Shown: positions 14,557 through 21,751 of the stretch, piece by piece
How positions within the stretch are numbered: the stretch's first letter is position 1
How the letters are laid out: the number at the start of each line of letters is the position of its first letter
Source of the DNA: JBKHYG01 sp046565595
GTDB taxonomy: Bacteria; Actinomycetota; AC-67
Assembly: GCA_046565595.1 (NCBI GenBank)
Contig: JBKHYG010000032.1
Location: forward strand, 1 to 30,210
DNA: 30,210 bases
Direction: 5' to 3'
Program-made: the position numbers and the translations under genes
The notes under the pieces: model-generated
The model's database searches: none
What the model was told of the DNA's origin: nothing
What the model saw: the letters and a program-made list of their open reading frames with translations, nothing else

Positions 14557-14798
14557 CAGGCAGGGACGCGGTCGCGACGGACCTCGCGCCGCTCGTCTTC
14601 TGTGAGACCACCCCAGATGCCGTTGTCCTGACCGGTCTCTATCGCCCAGTCCAGGCACTCGGCCGTGACAGGGCAGGTCTGGCAGATCGCTTGTGCTGCC
14701 GCTATCTGTGCGAGAGCTGGTCCGGTGGTCCCGTTCGGGAAGAAGGTCTCCGGATCAGCATCGCGGCAAGCCGCCTGCTGCCTCCAATCCAATGTCAT
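14556..14798 (-). CDS. whiB1: WhiB1-like iron-sulfur transcriptional regulator
   Basis: An 80-residue Wbl protein. The four cluster cysteines are C11, C39, C42 and C48, in the arrangement C-x27-C-x2-C-x5-C, and the GIWGG turn is followed by the basic tail TEDERREVRRDR that binds DNA. FFPNGTTGPALAQIA is close to the same part of M. tuberculosis WhiB1, a nitric-oxide-responsive protein that binds the housekeeping sigma factor. The neighbouring PdtaS-like gene supports the WhiB1 assignment, since the two genes are adjacent in mycobacteria. ATG at 14798 is preceded by AAGGGG. A candidate promoter on the minus strand has TTGTCA at 14854-14849 and TAGGCT at 14830-14825. Confidence 0.92.
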   Translation of the reverse strand: MTLDWRQQAACRDADPETFFPNGTTGPALAQIAAAQAICQTCPVTAECLDWAIETGQDNGIWGGLTEDERREVRRDRVPA

Positions 14799-14824
14799 CG
14801 CCCCTTAGTTGAGTGGTCGGTTCG

Positions 14825-14854
14825 AGCCTATGAAAGACACCTACCACTTGACAA
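14825..14854 (-). promoter_or_regulatory. Candidate whiB promoter
   Basis: On the minus strand TTGTCA (14854-14849) and TAGGCT (14830-14825) are 18 nt apart. The -35 lies in the near-palindrome CTTGACAAG, which on the plus strand gives a perfect TTGACA (14848-14853), so the divergent genes may share -35 sequence. No convincing plus-strand -10 is seen. Confidence 0.35.
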
Positions 14855-14908
14855 GGGTTCCGACGCAATCTCATGGATGTGATATGACCCGACCCCGCCT
14901 GACCTGCG

Positions 14909-15613
14909 ATGATGCAAGCGATGCTGGTGGTCGGACACAGGGGGGCTCGTGCTCATGAGCCCGAGAACACGCTCGCCTCTTTCGAAAGGGCGCTGTCAGA
15001 TGGTGCCGACGGCATCGAGTTCGATGTCGTGCTGACCGCGGACCATGTCCCAGTGATCAGTCACGATGACCTTCTCGCGCGCACCTGCGGCTCGAACCAG
15101 CGGATCAGCGCTCTCAGCGTTACCGAACTCCGATCCTTGAACGAGGCGACCGCTGCCATACCGACCCTCGAAGAGGTGCTGGAGGCCTTCGCCGGCAGGA
15201 CGAGGCTCTTCGTCGAGCTCAAGGCGGTCCTGGACTCCGCTCGCGGATTCATCTCCAGCGCCGAGGTAGCTGAACGGTCCGTTGACCTCTTGCAGGGAGT
15301 ACCCGACCTGGTCGTGTCCTCCTTCGACCCGTCGGGTCCAGCGATCGCCAGGAGGGCTGGCTTGCCGATCGCCCACGGCGTCGTGGCAGAAGCAAGTTGC
15401 ACGCCCTTCGTGACCTCGGCGAGGGACGCCGGCTGCGTACAGATCCATCCGATCGCGAGCATGGTCGACGATCCGCTGATCGAGGCTGCGCACGCCGTGG
15501 GGTTGGAAGTCATCTGTTGGACCGTCGACGACCCGCACGAAGCCGAACGGTTCGCCGCCATGGGCGTAGACGGCATCTTCTCCGACGATCCTGCCGCCGT
15601 TGTGCGACGATGA
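14909..15613 (+). CDS. Glycerophosphodiester phosphodiesterase
   Basis: A 234-residue GDPD-family TIM barrel that hydrolyses glycerophosphodiesters to glycerol-3-phosphate and an alcohol. Catalytic and metal residues are visible: HRG at 10-12, EPENT at 17-21, GIEFDV with Glu37 and Asp39, and SHDD with His52. The C-terminal FSDDPAAV stretch is typical of the family's last strand. No signal peptide is present, so it acts in the cytoplasm. The first ATG (14909) has no clear Shine-Dalgarno sequence; ATG 14912 or 14921 are alternatives. It converges on a lipid kinase gene, so both neighbours act on glycerolipid derivatives. Confidence 0.9.
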   Translation: MMQAMLVVGHRGARAHEPENTLASFERALSDGADGIEFDVVLTADHVPVISHDDLLARTCGSNQRISALSVTELRSLNEATAAIPTLEEVLEAFAGRTRLFVELKAVLDSARGFISSAEVAERSVDLLQGVPDLVVSSFDPSGPAIARRAGLPIAHGVVAEASCTPFVTSARDAGCVQIHPIASMVDDPLIEAAHAVGLEVICWTVDDPHEAERFAAMGVDGIFSDDPAAVVRR

Positions 15614-15617
15614 TCGG

Positions 15618-16541
15618 CTAGAGGACCTTCAGTCCGCCCGGCACGAGTTCCACCCGAGCGTGGGTCAACTCTTCACGGATCTCGCCATCGGTGTGCGACA
15701 ACAGCGGCTGCGATGTCTCGACGGTCGCCCGAGTGACACCGTTCAGGATCGTGATGCCTTTAGCCGACCGGACGCCCCTGCCGAATCCGCGAAGAGCCGT
15801 GCGTAGCGTGCGCAAGGTCGGCATCTCTTGCATCAGCAGCGCAGACAGGCCCTTGCTCGGGTCGGCGTCGGTACATAGATGGAGCCCACGCTTCCCCAGG
15901 TAGGTGTATGGATCGCTGACACACCAGACGACGAACCTTCCGGTCGCGTCCCCCGCGTCGGATCTGACGAACACATCGACACCGCGCCGGGGATAGGTGA
16001 AGAAGAAGCTCTTCAGCGTCTGAGCTACGAAGTAGGCCTGGCCGTACCGCCGTTTGCGAGTCGGGTGACGGTCGACCGAGGCCACGATCGATGCGTCGAA
16101 CCCGATGCCGGCGTTGAACAAGAAGACCCGCTCGGGATCGCTCGGTCCGAGGAGGGTGCCGACGCCCCGAGGTTCTGCGGCCACTCGCGACTCGATGCGT
16201 TCGATCAGGATGTCTGCGGCTTCGACGGTATCTCGCGGGATGCCTAGCGTCCGCGCGAAGACATCGGCTCCGCCAGAGGGAACCACTGCCAGAGCCGTGT
16301 CGGTTCGCAACAGGCCTTGCGCGCACTCGTTCACGGTGCCGTCGCCGCCGAGCGCGATGACGATCTTCACCCCGTTGGTGGCCGCGTCCGCAGCCAGTTT
16401 GGTCGCATGATCGCGATCCTCGGTCCAAGCGACCTCCAGATCGGTCACGCTGGCGAACGCCCGGGCGATAAGGTCGCGAGTGGGGGCCGTGACGCGCGTG
16501 GCCTGCGGGTTGGCGATCAGCAGAGCCGAAGGTTTGCTCAA
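15618..16541 (-). CDS. Diacylglycerol kinase family lipid kinase
   Basis: A 307-residue kinase of the DagK/YegS/BmrU fold, which phosphorylates diacylglycerol or related lipids. The nucleotide-binding motif GGDGTVNE is at 65-72, followed by VVPSGGADVFARTLGI and NAGIGFDASIV. In most relatives the second motif is P-x-G-T-x-N-D; here it is PSGGADVF. It starts at TTG 16541, which overlaps the stop of the selenoprotein gene by 4 nt (TTGA), so expression is probably coupled to readthrough of that gene. Role in phospholipid turnover is inferred from family. Confidence 0.87.
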   Translation of the reverse strand: MSKPSALLIANPQATRVTAPTRDLIARAFASVTDLEVAWTEDRDHATKLAADAATNGVKIVIALGGDGTVNECAQGLLRTDTALAVVPSGGADVFARTLGIPRDTVEAADILIERIESRVAAEPRGVGTLLGPSDPERVFLFNAGIGFDASIVASVDRHPTRKRRYGQAYFVAQTLKSFFFTYPRRGVDVFVRSDAGDATGRFVVWCVSDPYTYLGKRGLHLCTDADPSKGLSALLMQEMPTLRTLRTALRGFGRGVRSAKGITILNGVTRATVETSQPLLSHTDGEIREELTHARVELVPGGLKVL

Positions 16542-16771
16542 CCTCGAGCCTCGATGTTCTCGATCACTTCGCCGGGGTTCGCGTGTCGGCCGGTCTGTTG
16601 CTTCGAATACACCAGATCCCCATCGACCTCCACCTCGAATCGGCCGCCCCCGGTGGGAACGAGCTCCAAGGACTCGATCTGTTGTCCGTACTTCTCCACG
16701 AGTTCGGCCGCCAGACCGACGGCCCTATCTGTGTAGTTTCAGACGACGCAGAACTGGATCCGGATCTGCAT
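16538..16771 (-). CDS. SelW-like Rdx family selenoprotein with in-frame UGA
   Basis: A 77-residue thioredoxin-fold protein of the Rdx (SelW/SelT/SelH) family. The redox motif is C8-V-V-U11, where codon 11 is TGA (16741-16739), read as selenocysteine. The frame stays coding after it, with NYTDRAVGLAAELVEKYG, LVPTGGGRFEVEVDGDLVYS and KQQTGRHANPGEVIENIE, which is the complete conserved Rdx domain. A GGUCU-loop hairpin starts 14 nt after the UGA (see SECIS entry). ATG 16771 follows GAGGAG by 5 nt. Such proteins are thought to be thiol oxidoreductases. If UGA were a true stop only a 10-residue peptide would be made. The selenium machinery (selA, selB, selC, selD) is not in this window. Confidence 0.88.
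16706..16724 (-). promoter_or_regulatory. Bacterial SECIS element
   Basis: In the mRNA, GGCCGUC-GGUCU-GGCGGCC folds into a 7-bp stem (one U-G pair) closed by the pentaloop GGUCU. The loop begins 21 nt after the UGA codon. The E. coli fdhF SECIS has the same GGUCU apical sequence 18 nt after its UGA, where the SelB elongation factor binds. Sequence and spacing are read directly. Confidence 0.82.
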
Positions 16772-16797
16772 GGTTTCTCCTCATAGACATCGCGGTC

Positions 16798-16826
16798 GTG
16801 ACGATGGTACCCGCGCTAGTTAGTCT
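16798..16826 (+). promoter_or_regulatory. Candidate promoter giving a leaderless DUF2007 transcript
   Basis: GTGACG (16798-16803) and TAGTCT (16821-16826) are 17 nt apart. The ATG at 16834 lies 7 nt after the -10, where transcription would start, and no ribosome binding site is visible. The divergent selenoprotein gene starts only 62 nt away. Confidence 0.35.
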
Positions 16827-16833
16827 GATGTGG

Positions 16834-17274
16834 ATGGGCGGGCCGACGACGACCGACAGACCCCCACCGCCAGATGTCGCGGTAGGGCGAGGCGGCGGAG
16901 GCGGCGGATGGTCGCTGCTGTGCACCACCAAGGACCTGTATGAGGCCGAGATCATCCGGGGCGCCCTCGAGCAAGGCGGCATCGTCGCCGTCATGATCGA
17001 GCCCGTCCAGTTGATCGGATCTTGGATGTTGCCAGCGGGCCACGAACGCGTACCGCAGCGGATCATGGTCCTGACGAGCGACCTCGAACGGGCACGGCTG
17101 CTGCTGATGGATGCGGACGCTGACGCCGAGATGCCCGATCCCAGGGAGCGAGAGGAGACCGCGGTGCGCCGGATGTCTTCGGCGGATCGCATCTTGCGCT
17201 GGGCGATCGCGATCGCCATAGCGGGCCTCTTGATCAGGGCCTTGCTGACCGCCGTGAGCGGTCTCTTCCAGTGA
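16834..17274 (+). CDS. DUF2007 domain protein with C-terminal membrane helix
   Basis: A protein of about 146 residues. The domain starts at WSLLCTTKDLYEAEIIRGALEQGGI, with the pattern of DUF2007 (putative signal-transducing protein), where a short ferredoxin-like fold is predicted. Before it is a Pro-rich and Gly-rich linker with six consecutive Gly. After it are an acidic stretch (LLLMDADADAEMPDPRE) and a hydrophobic C-terminus (LRWAIAIAIAGLLIRALLTAV) that may anchor it in the membrane. In-frame starts at 16804, 16828 and 16834 are possible; 16834 fits a leaderless promoter. The stop overlaps the start of the FAD oxidase gene by GTGA, implying coupling. Confidence 0.7.
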   Translation: MGGPTTTDRPPPPDVAVGRGGGGGGWSLLCTTKDLYEAEIIRGALEQGGIVAVMIEPVQLIGSWMLPAGHERVPQRIMVLTSDLERARLLLMDADADAEMPDPREREETAVRRMSSADRILRWAIAIAIAGLLIRALLTAVSGLFQ

Positions 17275-18803
17275 CCGATCCGTTCCGCGACCAGCTTGCC
17301 GCGCGGGTGGCTGGCGAGGTTCGCACAGGAATTCCAGGCGAAGACGATCACGATGCCAGCCACTATCGGCTGGTACCGAGACTGGTGCTGGAGGCCGGCT
17401 CCGTAGACGATCTCTGCGAAGCGGTCCGGTTCTGCAGGCAGGAAGGCCTTCACATCACGATGCGAGGGGGTGGCAGTTCGCTCGCCGGGCAGAGCGTGGG
17501 GGATGGTCTGCTGATCGACACAAGACGCCTAGACCATGTGAGCGTCGATCCGGAGGACCGGACCGCGGTCGTCGGGCCGGGATGCACGCTCGATCGCCTG
17601 AACAGCGCGGCGGCCGAGCATGGGCTTTGGTTCGGCCCCGATGTCTCCTCGTCGGGGTGGGCCACCATCGGAGGCATGATCGGCAACGACTCGTGCGGTA
17701 GCAGATCTTCGCGGTATGGCCGGACCAGTGCGCATATCGAGCGGCTGGATCTGGTTTCGGCCGACGGGAGCCGATCGAGCTGGAACCGGGGAACCATCCC
17801 GGAGTCGTCGCGGCGGATCCACCAGAAGTTGCATGAGAATGCCGGGCTGATCGACGAGGTCTTCACGCCGCTGCCCAGGCGGGTTGCGGGGTACGGGATC
17901 GACCGGTGGTTGCGAGACCCCTCGGATCCGGGGGTCCTTGCCGGCAGCGAGGGAACCCTCGCTCTCGTGGCGGAAGCGACGCTGCGTCTGACGCCGAGGC
18001 CGAGGGCCGTCTCGATGGTCGTCGTGAGCGCGGCATCCGTGCCCGAGGCCCTAGAGCAAGCGGCGGGGCTAGCCGATCAGGCCCCCGACAGCGCGGAACT
18101 CTTGGATGCTTCGCTGCTGTCAGCGGCGTTGGAGGATCCCCGATACGCGGATGTCGCGGAGAGTTTGCTCGGAGACGCCGGTGCGGTGGTCCTGGTGGAC
18201 TTCTTGGGCGACGACTCGGCGGGGCGCGCTATGGCCGCCGCATCGCTGTCAGCCAGGTCCAGGCTGCTATCAGGAGACGAGCGAGCCGAGTTGGTCGCCC
18301 TGCGCCGAGCTGGCTTGGGCCTCTTGATGTCTTCGCGGCCGGGTCTGCACGCGGCGAGCATCATCGAGGATCTGGCGGTGCCGCCCGAACGAACCGCTGA
18401 GTTCGCAGCCGACCTGGTAGAGCTGATCTCGGGGGCGGGGTGGGAAGCGGCGGTGTATGGCCATGCAGATGCTGGGTGTCTGCATGTCCGACCGTGGGTC
18501 GACATGGATCGCGATCATCAGAACCTGTGGGATCTGCAATCCGACGCGGTGGCGTTGGCGCTCGGTTACGGGGGAACCTCGACTGGAGAGCATGGCGACG
18601 GTCGGCTGCGCAGCCATCTGTTGGAAACCGTTTATCCGAAGGCGGTGATCGAGATGTTCTCCTCGATCAAGCATGCCTTCGATCCGGACAACGTGTTCAA
18701 TCCGGGGATCATCGTCGATCCCGTGCCTCCCACCTTCGGGTTCGATCACGGTAGGGCCGGCGCTGATCGTGCGCGCGCGGTCGCTGCAGGTCCTCGTACC
18801 TAG
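17271..18803 (+). CDS. FAD-binding oxidoreductase, GlcD / D-lactate dehydrogenase type
   Basis: A 510-residue FAD-linked oxidase. The N-terminal PCMH-type FAD domain is marked by RGGGSSLAGQSVGDGLLIDT, VVGPGCTLDRLN and TIGGMIGNDSCGSRSSRYGRT. The C-terminal cap has YGHADAGCLHVRPWVD, TGEHGDGRLRS and NPGII. These match the first half of the long FAD plus Fe-S fusion proteins that oxidise D-lactate, glycolate or 2-hydroxyglutarate. The Fe-S and CCG domains usual at the C-terminus (full length about 950) are absent, and no separate Fe-S subunit is seen. Start GTG 17271 overlaps the DUF2007 stop. Its stop (TAG) lies inside a CTAG shared with the stop of the convergent gene. Confidence 0.88.
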   Translation: MTDPFRDQLAARVAGEVRTGIPGEDDHDASHYRLVPRLVLEAGSVDDLCEAVRFCRQEGLHITMRGGGSSLAGQSVGDGLLIDTRRLDHVSVDPEDRTAVVGPGCTLDRLNSAAAEHGLWFGPDVSSSGWATIGGMIGNDSCGSRSSRYGRTSAHIERLDLVSADGSRSSWNRGTIPESSRRIHQKLHENAGLIDEVFTPLPRRVAGYGIDRWLRDPSDPGVLAGSEGTLALVAEATLRLTPRPRAVSMVVVSAASVPEALEQAAGLADQAPDSAELLDASLLSAALEDPRYADVAESLLGDAGAVVLVDFLGDDSAGRAMAAASLSARSRLLSGDERAELVALRRAGLGLLMSSRPGLHAASIIEDLAVPPERTAEFAADLVELISGAGWEAAVYGHADAGCLHVRPWVDMDRDHQNLWDLQSDAVALALGYGGTSTGEHGDGRLRSHLLETVYPKAVIEMFSSIKHAFDPDNVFNPGIIVDPVPPTFGFDHGRAGADRARAVAAGPRT

Positions 18804-20023
18804 CGGAGCTCGGACCAACTGGTGGGCGCTGCGCCGCTGGGATCGCTGACGGTCGTCGACCGATACTGGATCTCTGAATTCCCTGTCATGTCAGTGATGT
18901 TGACAGGGGAGCCGGCGCTGTCTCCATCGGATACCGCTATGACCTGACCCTGGATCTTGGTACTGCCGCTCAGCGAGACTTGCTCGGCGACCATGACATC
19001 ACCGACGATGTCGGTGTTACCTCGAGAAGTGAAGTCCCGACCCACGACGAGCGCCAACTGGTCGTTGCCTGAGAAGTTGACGCCTCCGTTCCCGTTTGAG
19101 GTGACATCGCCGTTCAGTCGCACACCAGAGACGATGAGCGGATTGGTGACCAGGAACCCGGTCCAGGTGCTCTTCAGCTCGACATTGACCTGATGCCCGA
19201 AGAACCCGAAGCCGTCCCCACCCGCTCCCTTGCGCTCCCATTGGCCGCCCTTCCAGTCCCACCCCAAGCCGCTACCGATCGCGTAGATCGTTCCCGCGCA
19301 AGGTGTCGCCGAGGTGTTGCGTATCGTCCCATCAGGACAGAGGTCGTACTGCGTCTTGCTGCGGTAACTCAGAGGGTCGAGGGAGAGGCTAACCAGTGCC
19401 GTGCCGGAGTTCATCGGTCCGACGACCGTGGCGCTCCCAGTCGCCGTGGCGACACCGGCGCTGCTGGCTGCGCCGGTCACGGTCGCATTGCCGCTCAATG
19501 TCAGGTTCCCGTTGGCGTGGACACCCCCTCCGGTGCTGATCAGTGAACTGCCACCCATCGTTGCTTGTCCTCCCGAAACCAGGCCTGCATTGCTGATCGA
19601 GACGATGCGCTCTATCCGCAGTTCGATCACGCGCGTAACGACAGGGTTGGCCCTTGATGGCACATAGCCGACGCCATAGACGCGGTCTAGGCCCATGGGG
19701 ATGACGAACGCGAACTCCCCCTCCCGGCCCTGAGCGACCGGAAGGGAGGCTGCCGCGTTCACTACCCAGGCCTTGGTCATCGGCGTTGGAGGGTTGATCG
19801 AGGTGAACAGGGCGCCGTTCTGGTTGAGTCCCTCGACGCCCGAGTTGACGCCTGCTTCCGCCAGCTGGATCGCCTGTTCGCGTTGACGGTCCAAGAGGCT
19901 GCGCCGCATCGCGGTGGTCGTCGCCACGAGCGTTGCCATCGTTAGAGCTGTTGCGATGCCTCCGATCGCGATGACCGACACCATCGCGAAGCCTTCGTCG
20001 CGGTTCCTCCTAGCCATTCGCAC
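18800..20023 (-). CDS. PilX-like pilus protein with long beta-rich C-terminus
   Basis: A 407-residue protein. The N-terminus DEGFAMVSVIAIGGIATAL followed by TMATLVATTTA resembles a prepilin leader and helix of PilX type, without the Glu5 of standard prepilins. A LLDRQREQAIQLAEAGVNSG segment typical of PilX follows. From about residue 155 there are Gly/Ser/Thr/Asn-rich repeats (GGGVHANGNLTLSGNATVTG and similar), suggesting a beta-helix like that of bactofilin-type proteins. Start GTG 20023 overlaps the previous gene by 14 nt; ATG 20017 is an alternative. It is the last of a three-gene prepilin cluster transcribed leftward; no pilus motor or platform genes are present. Confidence 0.75.
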   Translation of the reverse strand: MRMARRNRDEGFAMVSVIAIGGIATALTMATLVATTTAMRRSLLDRQREQAIQLAEAGVNSGVEGLNQNGALFTSINPPTPMTKAWVVNAAASLPVAQGREGEFAFVIPMGLDRVYGVGYVPSRANPVVTRVIELRIERIVSISNAGLVSGGQATMGGSSLISTGGGVHANGNLTLSGNATVTGAASSAGVATATGSATVVGPMNSGTALVSLSLDPLSYRSKTQYDLCPDGTIRNTSATPCAGTIYAIGSGLGWDWKGGQWERKGAGGDGFGFFGHQVNVELKSTWTGFLVTNPLIVSGVRLNGDVTSNGNGGVNFSGNDQLALVVGRDFTSRGNTDIVGDVMVAEQVSLSGSTKIQGQVIAVSDGDSAGSPVNITDMTGNSEIQYRSTTVSDPSGAAPTSWSELR

Positions 20024-20510
20024 GGGTACTCACTTTCGAGCTGATCGTCGTCCCAGTCTTGCCGTCCGCGCCGGGGACGGTGAGGGTCAGGGTCAACTCA
20101 GCTGCGTTCTTGGCGGTGATCACTGACAAGGACCCGGATTGGAGCCCCGAGGCGAGCAGGGTGGTAGAGCCGTTCTGGACCCTCACCAAGCGGGTGACGC
20201 CGCCGACGACCTCGATACGGAAGGTCACATCTTCGGCGCTAGTGCGGATGCCATCGCGGTTGGCGTCCATCCAGGCGACGGCGGTCGCCCCGGACGCTTC
20301 GATCCATTTCGCTCCCCGGACCTCATCGGTTACGCGGGTCATCGCGGTACGGGCCTCGCCCAGGCCGTCGCTGATCACGGTCAAGGACCTCTGCTGTTTC
20401 TGGGAAACCGCCAGCAGCGAGGCCAGCAGAGCGAAGCCGATCATCGCGACGGCGATGCCGATCATGGCCTCCACGATCGTGGCGCCAGAGTCGTCGCGGA
20501 ATCTCTTCAT
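20010..20510 (-). CDS. Prepilin, PilW-like
   Basis: A 166-residue type IV prepilin-like protein starting at ATG 20510, which overlaps the stop of the upstream prepilin gene (TGATG). The leader MKRFRDDSG is followed by ATIVEAMIGIAVAMIGFALL: a G-A cleavage site, Glu at +5 and a hydrophobic helix, the class III signal handled by PilD-type peptidase. The globular part is beta-rich (VTFRIEVVGGVTRLVRVQNG). It probably is a minor pilin or pseudopilin; the substrate or filament is unknown. Confidence 0.78.
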   Translation of the reverse strand: MKRFRDDSGATIVEAMIGIAVAMIGFALLASLLAVSQKQQRSLTVISDGLGEARTAMTRVTDEVRGAKWIEASGATAVAWMDANRDGIRTSAEDVTFRIEVVGGVTRLVRVQNGSTTLLASGLQSGSLSVITAKNAAELTLTLTVPGADGKTGTTISSKVSTRANG

Positions 20511-21511
20511 CAGAATGCCTTGATCGGGCGCACCCACGCCCAAGCGAGGTGCCTATCGGTGGTCACGGTCTTGATCCGCATGAAGCTGGCTGCGGTCGAG
20601 CCGTCGGTACCTACCAGCTTGTAGCCGAGGGTGATGGCGTAGACGCCAACTATCAGCTCGGTTCCGGGCAGGGGGTTGACATACGGCACGCCGTTGATCG
20701 TCACGGTGCCTTGGATCTGCGTGGTGATGCCGCTGGTCGTGGCCGAGACGCTGGTGTAGACGCCGCTCATGGACACGGTGAGACCTGGGACATTGATCGT
20801 CGCGTTCGAGATCGCCGAGGTGGCAAGGTGGGATATCCCGGGAGCGGCGGTCCCCGTCGAGGTACCCCCAGTTATGGCCCAACCCGGGATGGGGGAGGGC
20901 AGGTCGGCGCTGGCGGTCTCGCTGCCGCCTCCGCGCCTGATCCGCACGCTGATCTGGTGCGCGCCCGTCGCCGAGTCGTGGATGACATCTGCGGCCGCCG
21001 CGGTGGGGACGGCGGTGCGCGCGAGCAGAGAGGAGACCGATGTGGTCCGCGGCTGGTTGCCTTGGGTCCATGTGACGATCGTGGTGATGCGCTTCAGGTT
21101 CGAGCCAGCGTCGGTCACATAGGTCTTCGCCGTGTAGGTGGTTCCGAGATGACTCCAGGTCACCTGGTTCTGAACGGAGCCGGTGCTCGAGTACAGGACC
21201 GGCTCGCTGACGAGGGGACCCGAACCGTCTGGGTCGAAGGCGCCAGCCACGACAGCGGGGTCCGAAGCATGACTCCCGGTCGCATGAGCGATCGTGTCGT
21301 ATCCGATGCGTCGCGTCTCTTCCAGCCTTGCGCGCGCGAAAGAGACCGCAGCGTCGGTGCTGCGGCTGGTCTGATTCCCCCGATCGGAGGTCGCGACCGT
21401 CGAGGCGATCGCCGAGGCCATCAATCCGACCAACATCAGCGACACGAGGGCTTCGACCAGTGCGAAACCATCATCGGAGGAGCCCCTTCGAGGGAGCACC
21501 CGTCGCGCCAT
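20510..21511 (-). CDS. Prepilin, PilV-like, with long globular domain
   Basis: A 333-residue prepilin-like protein. The leader MARRVLPRRGSSDDG precedes FALVEALVSLMLVGLMASAI, with Gly/Phe cleavage and Glu at +5. The globular part is Thr/Ser-rich and beta-like, with VTWSHLGTTYTAKTYVTDAG in the first half and VSMSGVYTSVSATTSGI later, which could form an adhesive or immunoglobulin-like domain. It is the first gene of the three-gene pilin cluster. No ribosome binding site precedes ATG 21511 on this strand: the sequence there is pyrimidine-rich (its complement reads AAGGAGGT), so initiation may be leaderless or use another start. Confidence 0.76.
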   Translation of the reverse strand: MARRVLPRRGSSDDGFALVEALVSLMLVGLMASAIASTVATSDRGNQTSRSTDAAVSFARARLEETRRIGYDTIAHATGSHASDPAVVAGAFDPDGSGPLVSEPVLYSSTGSVQNQVTWSHLGTTYTAKTYVTDAGSNLKRITTIVTWTQGNQPRTTSVSSLLARTAVPTAAAADVIHDSATGAHQISVRIRRGGGSETASADLPSPIPGWAITGGTSTGTAAPGISHLATSAISNATINVPGLTVSMSGVYTSVSATTSGITTQIQGTVTINGVPYVNPLPGTELIVGVYAITLGYKLVGTDGSTAASFMRIKTVTTDRHLAWAWVRPIKAF

Positions 21512-21596
21512 GAAGGAGGTATCGGCAGTCGGCTCGGAGGCCTTTACAGCAGGAAAGGAAAGGCAAAAATGCGAGCAGATCGGACGACCAGCGCGG

Positions 21597-21668
21597 CGCC
21601 CTCGGCAGGAATCGAACCTGCGCTCCCGGCTCCGGAGGCCGGTGCTCTATCCCCTGAGCTACGAGGGC
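21597..21668 (-). tRNA. tRNA-Arg (anticodon CCG)
   Basis: A complete cloverleaf of 72 nt: acceptor GCCCTCG/CGAGGGC, D arm GCTCAGGGGATAGAGC, anticodon stem CCGGC with loop CTCCGGA (anticodon CCG, reads CGG) and stem GCCGG, T arm GCAGGTTCGATTCCTGC. The discriminator is G and the CCA end is not encoded. It lies divergent to the operon containing argS. Confidence 0.95.
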
Positions 21669-21751
21669 GGGAGGGCGGATGGTAACACGGGGTTCGTAGC
21701 CATCCTGAGGCCGATAAGATGGCTCCGGTCCGCACCCACTAGGAGTCCCTT

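Noticed and set aside
14842..14867. GGAAC-N18-GTC on the minus strand upstream of whiB as a third SigR-type site
   Set aside because: The -10 reads GTC, not GTT, and an ordinary -35/-10 pair overlaps it.
16538..16771. SelW-like gene as a pseudogene with a nonsense mutation
   Set aside because: The UGA falls exactly at the Sec position of CxxU, a GGUCU SECIS hairpin follows at the right distance, and the rest of the frame is intact.
20549..21685. 378-codon plus-strand ORF opposite the PilV-like gene
   Set aside because: It runs through the tRNA-Arg and antisense to a good prepilin; Gly/Arg/Asp-rich shadow composition.
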